Origin: Chthoniobacter flavus
GTDB taxonomy: Bacteria > Verrucomicrobiota > Verrucomicrobiia > Chthoniobacterales > Terrimicrobiaceae
Direction of reading: 5' to 3'
DNA length: 34,149 nt
Assembly: GCA_020718585.1 (NCBI GenBank)
Contig: DYRS01000006.1
Location: 1-34,149 of the forward strand
In this document: positions 18,001 through 26,781 of the stretch, one piece after another
Layout: each line of letters opens with the position of its first letter
Numbering within the stretch: the stretch's first letter is position 1
The notes under the pieces: model-generated
Databases searched by the model: none
What the model was told of the DNA's origin: nothing
Seen by the model: only the letters and a program-made list of their open reading frames with translations
Program-made: the position numbers and the translations under genes

Positions 18001-21000
18001 CCGGCCAAGACCCAAACCTGACGGGAATTTTGGGTGGCCGACTCGTGCTCGAGGGTCGCCTGGCCGGGTATTCCGGCGCACACGGGGGATCGCTTACGAT
18101 CAAGGCGCCTCTCGTTCAGGTCGGGGGTGCCTCGGCCCGCGAGAACACCTTTGTCGTGCAGCCGGGGTTTTTCAACGAGGGCGGGTTCGCACGGTTTGAG
18201 CTGATCGGGATTGGAGCCACGGAAGCCGGGGTAACGGTTCCGGGCGTCTTCGTTGTTCCGGGAACGATCATCGAGCCACGGGTCACCAGCGCGGTCGCGG
18301 TTCCGTTCGGTCGGCGCGGTCGCCCGGAATTCCGTCCTGTTCAAAAACCGGTCGGCCTGCGCGATCCTGTGAGCCTCACGTTGCGGGCTATCGGAGCCAA
18401 GGATAACCTCAGCAATATCCCGAGTGTTCGTGGCGATCTGATGTTCGGTGAAGGGACTGCGATCCTAGCCGATCCCGGCGCGGAAGTTGCCCTCATCGGA
18501 CAGACCGTCACGGTTCTCGGGACAGTGAGTGCTCCGGGGGGCAGCATTACGATTGATGGCGGGGACGCCTATCCGGAGTTGGTTGCCGGGCCTGTCGCGC
18601 TGCCCACCGTTTATATTGGACCCTCTGCGCGCCTTTCTGCGGCCGGCACAACCGTCCTGCTCCCCGATTCCTATGGGCGCAGGCGCGGATACGTCCTGCC
18701 CGGTGGAACCATCGAAATCTCCGGCAATATCGTGGCGGAGGCGGGTGCTGTGCTCGATGTCTCTGGCACCGCCGACTTTCTCGACTTCACCCCCGCAGAG
18801 CTCGGGCTGGTCGAATCCCCGAACGTACCAAAAAATAGTGGCGTCAATGCGCCTCTGTATTCGCTCCAAGTGCAGCGCACGCGCGTCGAGAGCAATGGTG
18901 GCGCGATCTTTCTCAATGGGTCTCAGATGCTGCTCTCCGATGCGACGCTGCTGGGCCATCCCGGCGGGCCGACCGCACTTGGCGGCTTCCTCTCGGTCTC
19001 CTCGGGCCGCTACGTGCCGCCCGGCACCCCCAGCACGACGGCCGATATCAACCTGGTCGTGAAGCAAGGAGGCAGCGTTCTCGGCGGCGGCTCCAGAGGG
19101 GTTGGAATCCCGGTCTTTGATTCATCGGGCACCCCGGTCGTTGGCATGGGGCATTTTTCAGCCGACCGGTTCCTTGCGGGCGGGTTTTCGGCACTTGAGC
19201 TGGGCGGCAACGTGCGGTTCAACGGGCCGGTATCGATCACTGCGCCTCTGGCGATCCTGCTCGGCAGCGGCGGAGTTGTGGAAGCCAATTCCCCGGTCAA
19301 GCTTTCGGCTCCCTACATTCGGGTCGGACAACCATTTCCAGATCCGCTTGCAGCGGATGAAAAGGCTGCGCTTTTTCGGGCCTTCGACAATAACGGGAAC
19401 GAACTCCCCAACTTCAACCCTTCGCCAACTTCCGGTGCCGGGAGCATCGATCTCACCGCAAGCCTCCTCGATGTCGGAACGCTTATTCTCAACAATATCG
19501 GCAGGGCCGAGCTTTCCGCACCTGGCGGTGACATCCGTGGCAACGGGGTCTTTGTGATGGCTGGCGATCTGGTGCTGAAGGCCGGGCAGATCTATCCCAC
19601 CACCGCCGCCAAGTTCGATATTTTTGTTTATGACAACACGGTCACAGGCGCGCCTGGCAGCGTGAGCGTCCAGGGTTCGGGCACCCGCCCGCTGCCGATG
19701 TCGGCAGGCGGAAGCCTGCGAATCATGGCCTCCGTCATCGAACAGGGGGGGACGCTGCGCGCTCCCTTCGGGAATATCGCTCTGGGCTGGGATGGGATTG
19801 TTGAGGAGCCCACAAACGATGTGGTCGGAGATGCTGCGGGTGCCATGACAACCCCGGTCACCCAGCGGCTCACGCTTTCGGCAGGAAGCGTCACTTCGGT
19901 TTCCGCCATCGATCCGCTCACCGGCGCGGCTGCCATCATCCCATATGGCATGAGCCCGGACGGGCTCCGGTGGATCGATCCCACCGGGCTCGATGTCACG
20001 CTTGCCGGTCTTCCTGAAAAGGCCGTTTCGTTTGGTGCGCGGAATATCGACATGGCGGCGGGTTCGGTGGTGGATGTCCGCGGCGGAGGCGACCTGTCTG
20101 CCTACCGCTGGGTGCAGGGAGTCGGAGGATTCGGCGACATCCTGGCCAACGAAAATAGCTTTGCCGTCGTGCCCGGCTACGCATTCAACTATGCGCCATA
20201 CGCCCCATTTAATCCGAGTGCGGACGATCTGCTCGGGGATCGCGGGTATCAGAACTCGAATCTGAAAGTTGGGGATACGATCACGCTGCGAGGCAGTGCT
20301 GCACTGCCTGCCGGAACTTACACGCTGCTGCCGGCGCGCTATGCGCTGATGCCCGGCGGGGTTCTTGTGACGCCGTTCGACACGCTGGAAGTGAGTTCGA
20401 GAGATCCCTTCTCACGTTACCAATCGAGCACGCCGGGAACAATCGCCCTTGAGGACGGTTCGTATCTTGTCGCCGGACGCGTGTCCAATGCGCTGGCACC
20501 CGGGCGGGGAGCTTCCGCAACAGCCACCACATTTCAAGTGCTGACCAGTGAAGCCATCCGCGCACGTTCGCAATACGAGGACTATCATGCCAACGACTTC
20601 CTGCGGCGGGCCGCCGCCGATCATGAACAGTCGGCCCAGCGGCTCCCGTCCGACGCTGGGAGCGTGCAATTTTTCTCAGCCTCGGGGCTTGTTCTCGAGG
20701 GTGCCGTCCTGGCCCAGGCTGCCTCGGGCGGGAGGGGCGGGTTTGTTGACATTGCGGTGCCGGGAGCGGTCTCGATCACGGGGGGGGGCGCCGCGCCCGC
20801 TCCGGGGACAGTCGCATTGAAAGCCTCGGTGCTTTCTTCATGGGGAGTCGAGAGCCTGCTCGTCGGCGGGAGCCGCAGCGGCTCCGCGCTCGATGTCCGC
20901 GCTACAAGCATCACCCTCGACAACCCCGGATCCGCACTCACGGGGCCGGAAATTATTCTTGCGGCGCGGCAGAACCTCACGCTTGCCGATAACGCGCAGC

Positions 21001-24000
21001 TCGTGTCCACGGGAGAACTCACCCAACCGGGTGCTGCCCTGACGATCACGGGGGACGGTGCGCTGGTCCGCGTGACCGGAGATGGCGCCGCGACAGTTTC
21101 CCGCACGGGCTTCGTCAACTCCCCGCTGGTCGGCCTCACCATCGGGGCGGCCGCTGTGGTATCGGGCACAGGGATCACGCTTGATTCGACCTACGACACC
21201 GACCTCGACCCGACAGCAAGACTCGAAGGTGAGAATTTTTATCTCAACAGCGGGCGAATCAGCATTCTGCTCGACAACCCGGCACCCGCCGCGCCTGCCT
21301 TTGGCCTCGTGCTCGCCGGCCCGGCGCTCCAGAGCCTCGCCGGGGCGGGATCTCTCTCCCTTCTCAGCTACTCATCGCTCGACGTTTACGGCATCGGGAC
21401 GATTCCTTTCGGCAACCCCGAGTCGCTCGTTCTGCGCGCCGGCGCGGTCCGCGGGTTCAACCAAGCGGGGGGAACCGTCACCATCCAGGCCGGAGAGCTT
21501 CTCCTCGACAACTCGCAGGGAGCGCTTGCTCCCGCAGACGAGCAGGCCGCCAATGGCACGCTCGTCCTCGACATCGGCACTCTCCGCGTCGGAAAAAATG
21601 TGGTTGCCGTCAGGCAGTTTACCGACCTCGTCGTCAATGCGAGCGGCGGCATTTTTCTCGATGGCGAGGGTGGCCTTGCCACATCGGGGAATTTCCGGGG
21701 TGCCGTCTCCGGCATTACCGCCGCCTCTGCCTCGCGGCAGGCACTTTCGGCTGACGGGGACTTTGTCCTGCTGGCAGCGGTCGGCACTCCCACCTACCAA
21801 AGCGGCCTGGGCGCAACCCTTGCGGTCTCGGGCCGCACGGTCACTTTGAACCCCGGCATCGTTCTCCCAAGCGGACGGCTTGAAGTGACCTCTTCGGCAG
21901 GCGCATTGTCCCTTGGGGGGAATGTGGACGTTGCCGGGCGGGCGCTTGTCTTTTTTGACGTCGAGCGGTTCACCGGCGGCGGATCGCTCGACCTTTCGGC
22001 AACCGGTGGCGATATCACAATCGCCGGGGCCGTCGATGTTTCTGCGCCAGCGGGCGGTGGCAATGCCGGGTCGGTCGCTCTTTCCGTGCCCGATGGCGCC
22101 CTGCACCTGACTGGCTCGCTTGCGGGCACTCCCGGCGCGGGAGGGGGAGCCGGCGCATTCTCGCTCGACACGCTGGGCCTCAGCGCGCCGGGCGAATTCG
22201 ATTTCCTGAATGCAACGCTCGATGCGGGATCGTTCTTCGCCTCCCGGTCGTTCCGCGCGCGCACCGGAGACGTCACGCTTTCCGGGTCCGCCACGGCAAG
22301 GGACTTCCGGCTTTTTGCTGACACCGGTGCCATCACGATATCAGGGACAATTGATTCCCACGGAGCGACCGGCGGCAGCGTTCACCTTGCTTCCCATCAT
22401 GACCTCACCGTCGCTTCCGGCGCGCTCATTACTGTCGAGGGCGACGATTTCGACAATGCTGGAAAAGGAGGACGCGTGACGCTCGAGGCGGGAACCCAGC
22501 GCGATGGAGCCGCCGGGCCGGGCGAGGTCGTCATCGCCGGAGGTTCAAAAATCGACCTCTCGGTGCTGGCGAATGACGTGGCGGGCTTAGGCACCAGCAC
22601 CTTCCGGGGGCAGTTCCAAGGGACCCTCCACATCCGGGCACCTCAGAATGCGGGCGGGACAGATCTTAAGGTCGCCGCGATCAATGGGCTCATCGAGGAT
22701 GCCTCCAGCCTCCTCGTGGAAGGCTTCCATGTCACCGACCTCACAAACCCTGCTGGAAGCCAGATCACAGCGGCTGTCCGCTCGGCAATCCAAACAAACG
22801 GAAACACCTTCGGTGCGAATACCGGAACCCTCTTGACCGCTGGCTCAATCACCCAGCGCCTTCTGGCATCGAATGCCGGACTGGCCGCCACCCTGGTGGT
22901 GGCACCCGGAGCGGAAATTGTGAATCGCACCGGTGGCCTGTCCCTGCTCACCGACTGGAACCTGGCGGCATTCCGCTTCGGGCTAGAAAATGCCCCCGGC
23001 GTGCTCAGCATCCGGGCGGCTGGCGATATCGTTTTTGAAGGGGCGTTGAGCGATGGATTCAATGGTGGAACAAGCCTCTGGGCGTCCCCGCTCATGGCGA
23101 ATAACCCGCTCCAGCCGATGAATGCCCAGACGTGGTCCTACCGGATCACTGCCGGTTCGGATACCCAATCCGCCGATGTCTCAGCCATCCGGGGAGCGGG
23201 CTCGATCAAGCTCGGCAAGGACTACGGCGCAGCCGCCACGGCAGGTGGTGCCACCGCCTACACCCCCGACTATGTGGCGTCCCGCTACCAGGCGATCCGC
23301 ACCGGCTCAGGAGGCATCTCCCTGGCTGCGGCGACAGACATCCAGCTTCTCAACCAGTTCGCCGTCATTTACACGGCTGGCACCCGGCTTTCTTCCGAAA
23401 ATTCGATTTATGCGCTCGGTGATTTTGAGATCCCCCACCTTGTCCCCGATGCCGGGCCAACGAATGTCGCCGATTCCTACGTTCTCGGAAAGCAGCAACA
23501 GGTTACGACCGCACAATACTCGGTCGCGGGAGGTGACATCTCACTCACCGCAGGCAATGACATTGCCCGCCTCACTCGCAATTCCTCCGGGCTCATCGAC
23601 GATTCCTCTCGCCAGACACCCACCAATTGGCTCTACCGCAGAAGCTATGTGGACGAATCGGGAGAATACGGACGAAGCGGCCTCAAATTTACTACTTCTG
23701 GCTCGCGCTATGTGAACGATCCGGATTCCTCGACAACGTGGTGGGTGGATTTCACAAACTTTTTTGAGGGCGTTGGCACCCTCGGCGGCGGAAACATCCG
23801 GATTTCCGCCGGGCAGGATATCCGTAATATCGACGCCGTGGCACCCACGACGGCGCGGGCGCCGCGCGGGATCGCCGACGAATCACTGATCCTCGAAATG
23901 GGAGGCGGCGACATTTTAATCAATGCCGGACGCGATATCAGCGGGGGGCTCTACTATGTCGAGCGGGGCGGCGGCGTTCTGAAGGCCGGTCGAGATGTCA

Positions 24001-26441
24001 CAACCAACCAATCCCGCTCGCTCTCCCTCGGCATTTTGAAAAACCTCAACAACCCGAATGAAGTCGGCGTTCCCTCCACGGCCAAACAGAATTATATCCT
24101 CGACCCTTCGACATTCCTCCCGACAACGCTGTTTGTCGGGCGTGGCGGTTTTGACATTTCCGCGCGCGGGGATGTCCTGGTCGGCCCTGTCGCCAATCCC
24201 TTCCTTCTCCCGCAGGGGATCGGAAACAAATTCTGGTATAAGACCTACTTTAACACTTACGGCGAGAGCAGCTACTTGAATGTCTCTTCGGTGGGCGGGG
24301 ATGTCACCTTCCGCACCGAGGTCACTCTGCCGGGCAGCCCTGCCCCCGCTCCGATCCTCGGCCTCTGGATGGAAAAACAAAATGTTTGGAGCACGGGCAG
24401 CACAGGGGCCGCATCCAACTACCAGCCGTGGTTGCGGCTTTCTGAGAGCAGCCTGAGCCCGTTCAGCAACACCATTTTCGGCCTCATGGCACCGAATCTT
24501 TCGGCCTCGGCACTCAGCGGAGCGATCCACCTTGTCGGCGACCTCACGTTGTTTCCGTCGGCCACCGGCGGGCTGGAAATCGTCGCCGCCCAGGGTCTCT
24601 CTGGATTCGAGCCCTCCGGTTACAAAACATTCGATACGACGGCAGGCAATTGGACTGACCGCATCTGGTCCTCATCAACCATCAATGTTTCGGATACCAA
24701 CCCGCTCGGAATCCCGGGCAAGACCTCCCCGTTTGCGTATTTCTCGACGCTTGCAAGGGACTTGTCCCGCCCGCCGCAGGGTGACTTGCCAACTGCTCAG
24801 GTCGCCGCCCAGACGACCGGTTCGTTTCTGGATTTCATCAGTGTCGCCTTCACAGAATCCGGTGCGTATTCCGGTGCGGACGCCTTATCGCCAACCAAGC
24901 AGGCGCGGCACGCGGCGGGCATTCTCCACTCCGGGGATACGAATCCGGTGCGCGTTTATGCCTCGGACGGAGATATTTCCGGCCTGACCCTTTTCACCCC
25001 GAAGGCTGCACAGATCACGGCGGGCAACGACATTTCCGATGTGGCATTTTACATCCAAAACGTGTCCGAGGACGATGTGTCGTTTGTGTCGGCCGGCCGC
25101 GACATTGTGCCTAACAATCCGAATACGTCTGCCCGCCAAGCTGCTGCAGCGCCCGGGAATCTTCTTGCACAGAGCCAGGTCGCATTGCCCGGCGACCTTC
25201 AGATTTCCGGTCCGGGCTCGCTGCAGGTATTGGCGGGCCGTGATTTGGATCTCGGGACCGGTGCCAAGGGCGGCGTGGGACAGGTCGGCCAGGGGATCAC
25301 AAGTATCGGCAACGCCCGAAATCCCTACCTGCCATTCGGCGGCGCCTCTCTTTACGTCGGCGCTGGCATCGGGCCGTCGGCCGGACTCGCGAATTCCGAT
25401 ATCAAGGCAGATGACTTCCTTGACGAGTATCTGGACGAGTATGAAGGGGAGCTTCAGGAGGACGGCCAGGAGCTGGATCCCGATGCGATGACCGACGCCC
25501 AGCGCGCGCAGCTTGCCCACCGGGTTCTGGCATTGGTTTTGCGTGATACCGGACGCAAGGCGGCAGACACCGGGAGCTACGAGACGGGCTTCGCGGCGAT
25601 CAATACGCTTTTTGGAAGCCTCACGAAAGGCGGGGATATCAACACCCGCAACCGCGATATCCGCACCCGCAGTGGGGGGGGAATCAATATCTTCGCTCCC
25701 GCCGGCTCCCTCATCTTGGCGGAAAGCACGACCGACAGGGTCACCGAGCGCCCGAAAATTGGGAATTTCTCAGGGACCGGAAGCCTCATGCTCGTCAGCA
25801 ACACGCAGAATGCCGACAAGGCACCCGAAGGAATCGTCACCGAATACGGCGGCGGCATCGGCATCGTCACCGATGGCGATGTCTCGATCGGCCAGGGCCG
25901 CATATTCACACTGCGCGGCGGGAGCATCGTGATCTGGTCCTCGACCGGAGATATTGCGGCCGGTGCCGCCTCGAAGACTGTTTCGGCCGCACCACCGACC
26001 CGTGTTCTGATCGATCCGGTTTCGGCTACTGTCGAGACCGACCTTTCCGGCCTTGCCACCGGCGGTGGCATCGGCGTGCTCAGCACCGTCGAAGGAGTCG
26101 AAGCGGGCGATGTTGACCTCATCGCCCCGGTTGGCACGGTCGATGCCGGAGATGCCGGCATCCGGGCCACGGGCAACCTCAACATTGCTGCAGTCTCGGT
26201 TCTCAATGCCGATAATATTTCCGTGGGAGGTTCCTCGCAGGGGGTTCCCTCGGCACCGACTGTCGCAGCACCAAACATCTCAGGCCTCAGTTCCGCATCA
26301 AGCTCGACCGCAGCCACCTCGACCGCAGCAAATTCCGTCAGCAACCAAGCCCAGCCATCACCCACTCCCGCCGATGAGGCACCCTCAATCATCACCGTAG
26401 AAGTCCTCGGCTACGGGGGAGACGACGAAGAAGAAGGGTGA
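15009..26441 (+). CDS. Giant filamentous-haemagglutinin-family exoprotein (TpsA-like adhesin, DUF3739-like C-terminal region)
   Basis: Single uninterrupted 3810-aa ORF. Extended basic N-region plus hydrophobic signal (RRAALAVLMALVVISSPSTVLAGD); TPS domain (ALLDWKTFNVGKNTSLIF...GQVYIINQNGIIFGAGSQVNARSLVASS); long Gly/Asn-rich beta-helix-like repeats; C-terminus IFTLRGGSIVIWSSTGDIAAG...GDVDLIAPVGTVDAGDAGIRATGNLNIAAVSVLNADNISVGGSSQGVP...PSIITVEVLGYGG. Confidence 0.92.
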   Translation: MSGYFHSSDLQPTSAPPRGGAEAHGSERGRSSKSRCLASRVFEICRRAALAVLMALVVISSPSTVLAGDILRGGATSGNSRKSSEVRANAGASAASLAKAKAADRLARTSQAIAAMGNLQASARAAAGAVPDGLATGGLEPLAGGTWTGAGLPAQSGSSVRIRQTTAQALLDWKTFNVGKNTSLIFDQSAGGSDSGKWITFNKVFDPSGKPSEIRGSIKADGQVYIINQNGIIFGAGSQVNARSLVASSLPINDNLIARGLLNQKANAPEFLFSALTTGTFNPAVADPASGSPAQLDPSKPVGDVVVERGALLASPVTNEGYGGKIMLVGKNVRNDGVIVTPAGQTILAAGLQVGIDAHSAADPSLRGLDVFVGAVSAATLGSGGEAKNTGLIEAARGSIIMAGKHVLQYGGLESSTSVDVNGRIDLLANYGAVANPAYDPTNPAIGLPFLFQESGLVELGPDAVVRVLPEWSSLKTLATASLPLRSQVNIQGRTVHLSKGSMVLAPNAKVNVDAGEWIFEPSVTSPRSTFVYSAGQISIDEDAFIDVSGSTDVFTPLAQHIMTLQLRGAELADSPLQRSAGLRAVDLVIDMRVSGSFYGREWVGTPLGDVTGYLNLIERTVGQLTMEGGDINLRSGGSVVLRKGASLDASGGFTRNEGGKIQTSRVRLGRYLIDIDEATPDRIYDGLYDGKMTRSSKKWGVSKTYLNALAPLGGYSQKEYIAGANAGTISISAPSMALDGDMKAGRIIGPRQLRDSMVSSSLPGVGRLELRFEAQDDDPTRSSNKFGHISPTPPTITFSQGASAAGVPVFSMAADDSAPALPASRQSHVALSPDLLGDDRFGEVLIRNGDGDIKIGKDTTLRVPAGGELDFTGANIFVDGTIYAPGGTVDLVAYTFSPYRAKFLTAADVLPAPNFTRGIVRLSPGATISAAGQIHDDRPTGGIGNTAPIARAGGSVTLEGFTVELEEGSMVDVSGGIAYGANGKHKYGDAGSISLLAGQDPNLTGILGGRLVLEGRLAGYSGAHGGSLTIKAPLVQVGGASARENTFVVQPGFFNEGGFARFELIGIGATEAGVTVPGVFVVPGTIIEPRVTSAVAVPFGRRGRPEFRPVQKPVGLRDPVSLTLRAIGAKDNLSNIPSVRGDLMFGEGTAILADPGAEVALIGQTVTVLGTVSAPGGSITIDGGDAYPELVAGPVALPTVYIGPSARLSAAGTTVLLPDSYGRRRGYVLPGGTIEISGNIVAEAGAVLDVSGTADFLDFTPAELGLVESPNVPKNSGVNAPLYSLQVQRTRVESNGGAIFLNGSQMLLSDATLLGHPGGPTALGGFLSVSSGRYVPPGTPSTTADINLVVKQGGSVLGGGSRGVGIPVFDSSGTPVVGMGHFSADRFLAGGFSALELGGNVRFNGPVSITAPLAILLGSGGVVEANSPVKLSAPYIRVGQPFPDPLAADEKAALFRAFDNNGNELPNFNPSPTSGAGSIDLTASLLDVGTLILNNIGRAELSAPGGDIRGNGVFVMAGDLVLKAGQIYPTTAAKFDIFVYDNTVTGAPGSVSVQGSGTRPLPMSAGGSLRIMASVIEQGGTLRAPFGNIALGWDGIVEEPTNDVVGDAAGAMTTPVTQRLTLSAGSVTSVSAIDPLTGAAAIIPYGMSPDGLRWIDPTGLDVTLAGLPEKAVSFGARNIDMAAGSVVDVRGGGDLSAYRWVQGVGGFGDILANENSFAVVPGYAFNYAPYAPFNPSADDLLGDRGYQNSNLKVGDTITLRGSAALPAGTYTLLPARYALMPGGVLVTPFDTLEVSSRDPFSRYQSSTPGTIALEDGSYLVAGRVSNALAPGRGASATATTFQVLTSEAIRARSQYEDYHANDFLRRAAADHEQSAQRLPSDAGSVQFFSASGLVLEGAVLAQAASGGRGGFVDIAVPGAVSITGGGAAPAPGTVALKASVLSSWGVESLLVGGSRSGSALDVRATSITLDNPGSALTGPEIILAARQNLTLADNAQLVSTGELTQPGAALTITGDGALVRVTGDGAATVSRTGFVNSPLVGLTIGAAAVVSGTGITLDSTYDTDLDPTARLEGENFYLNSGRISILLDNPAPAAPAFGLVLAGPALQSLAGAGSLSLLSYSSLDVYGIGTIPFGNPESLVLRAGAVRGFNQAGGTVTIQAGELLLDNSQGALAPADEQAANGTLVLDIGTLRVGKNVVAVRQFTDLVVNASGGIFLDGEGGLATSGNFRGAVSGITAASASRQALSADGDFVLLAAVGTPTYQSGLGATLAVSGRTVTLNPGIVLPSGRLEVTSSAGALSLGGNVDVAGRALVFFDVERFTGGGSLDLSATGGDITIAGAVDVSAPAGGGNAGSVALSVPDGALHLTGSLAGTPGAGGGAGAFSLDTLGLSAPGEFDFLNATLDAGSFFASRSFRARTGDVTLSGSATARDFRLFADTGAITISGTIDSHGATGGSVHLASHHDLTVASGALITVEGDDFDNAGKGGRVTLEAGTQRDGAAGPGEVVIAGGSKIDLSVLANDVAGLGTSTFRGQFQGTLHIRAPQNAGGTDLKVAAINGLIEDASSLLVEGFHVTDLTNPAGSQITAAVRSAIQTNGNTFGANTGTLLTAGSITQRLLASNAGLAATLVVAPGAEIVNRTGGLSLLTDWNLAAFRFGLENAPGVLSIRAAGDIVFEGALSDGFNGGTSLWASPLMANNPLQPMNAQTWSYRITAGSDTQSADVSAIRGAGSIKLGKDYGAAATAGGATAYTPDYVASRYQAIRTGSGGISLAAATDIQLLNQFAVIYTAGTRLSSENSIYALGDFEIPHLVPDAGPTNVADSYVLGKQQQVTTAQYSVAGGDISLTAGNDIARLTRNSSGLIDDSSRQTPTNWLYRRSYVDESGEYGRSGLKFTTSGSRYVNDPDSSTTWWVDFTNFFEGVGTLGGGNIRISAGQDIRNIDAVAPTTARAPRGIADESLILEMGGGDILINAGRDISGGLYYVERGGGVLKAGRDVTTNQSRSLSLGILKNLNNPNEVGVPSTAKQNYILDPSTFLPTTLFVGRGGFDISARGDVLVGPVANPFLLPQGIGNKFWYKTYFNTYGESSYLNVSSVGGDVTFRTEVTLPGSPAPAPILGLWMEKQNVWSTGSTGAASNYQPWLRLSESSLSPFSNTIFGLMAPNLSASALSGAIHLVGDLTLFPSATGGLEIVAAQGLSGFEPSGYKTFDTTAGNWTDRIWSSSTINVSDTNPLGIPGKTSPFAYFSTLARDLSRPPQGDLPTAQVAAQTTGSFLDFISVAFTESGAYSGADALSPTKQARHAAGILHSGDTNPVRVYASDGDISGLTLFTPKAAQITAGNDISDVAFYIQNVSEDDVSFVSAGRDIVPNNPNTSARQAAAAPGNLLAQSQVALPGDLQISGPGSLQVLAGRDLDLGTGAKGGVGQVGQGITSIGNARNPYLPFGGASLYVGAGIGPSAGLANSDIKADDFLDEYLDEYEGELQEDGQELDPDAMTDAQRAQLAHRVLALVLRDTGRKAADTGSYETGFAAINTLFGSLTKGGDINTRNRDIRTRSGGGINIFAPAGSLILAESTTDRVTERPKIGNFSGTGSLMLVSNTQNADKAPEGIVTEYGGGIGIVTDGDVSIGQGRIFTLRGGSIVIWSSTGDIAAGAASKTVSAAPPTRVLIDPVSATVETDLSGLATGGGIGVLSTVEGVEAGDVDLIAPVGTVDAGDAGIRATGNLNIAAVSVLNADNISVGGSSQGVPSAPTVAAPNISGLSSASSSTAATSTAANSVSNQAQPSPTPADEAPSIITVEVLGYGGDDEEEG
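15440..15790 (+). other. TPS (haemagglutination activity / FhaB N-terminal secretion) domain of the giant exoprotein; approximate bounds
   Basis: WKTFNVGKNTSLIFDQ..., GSIKADGQVYIINQNGIIFGAGSQVNARSLVASS; the canonical NPNGI is NQNGI here. Confidence 0.8.
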
Positions 26442-26781
26442 TGGCGCGCCCTCGGCGTGAACCGAAACCTGGAGGGCGATGCACCGGCAGAACCGACATG
26501 TTGAAAGGCTTGCCAGAGAGGAAATCCCTTCTTACCTTTTTCCTCCATACAGGATCACTACGCTCCATGCGATTATCCAGCCACCAATGCGCAAAAATAT
26601 CACCTTGCCGGAGCAAGCACCGCCGAAAATCCACACCCCGCAAACCATCTCAAATCCAGCACGGCTGTAGTGCCCGACCTTTTGATGTCAATATCGCAAA
26701 ATAGCGGCCCTCCGGCCTTCCAACCCCTCCAGTCCGCGAAGTGGGGCTAAAATCGTACATATTATTGCTTTGGATCAATGA

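Noticed and set aside
17214-18344. 376-aa antisense ORF inside the giant adhesin gene (also 15099-16235 and 21372-22106)
   Set aside because: Composition typical of reverse-complement reading of Gly/Ala/Val-rich repeats; no independent start context or motifs.
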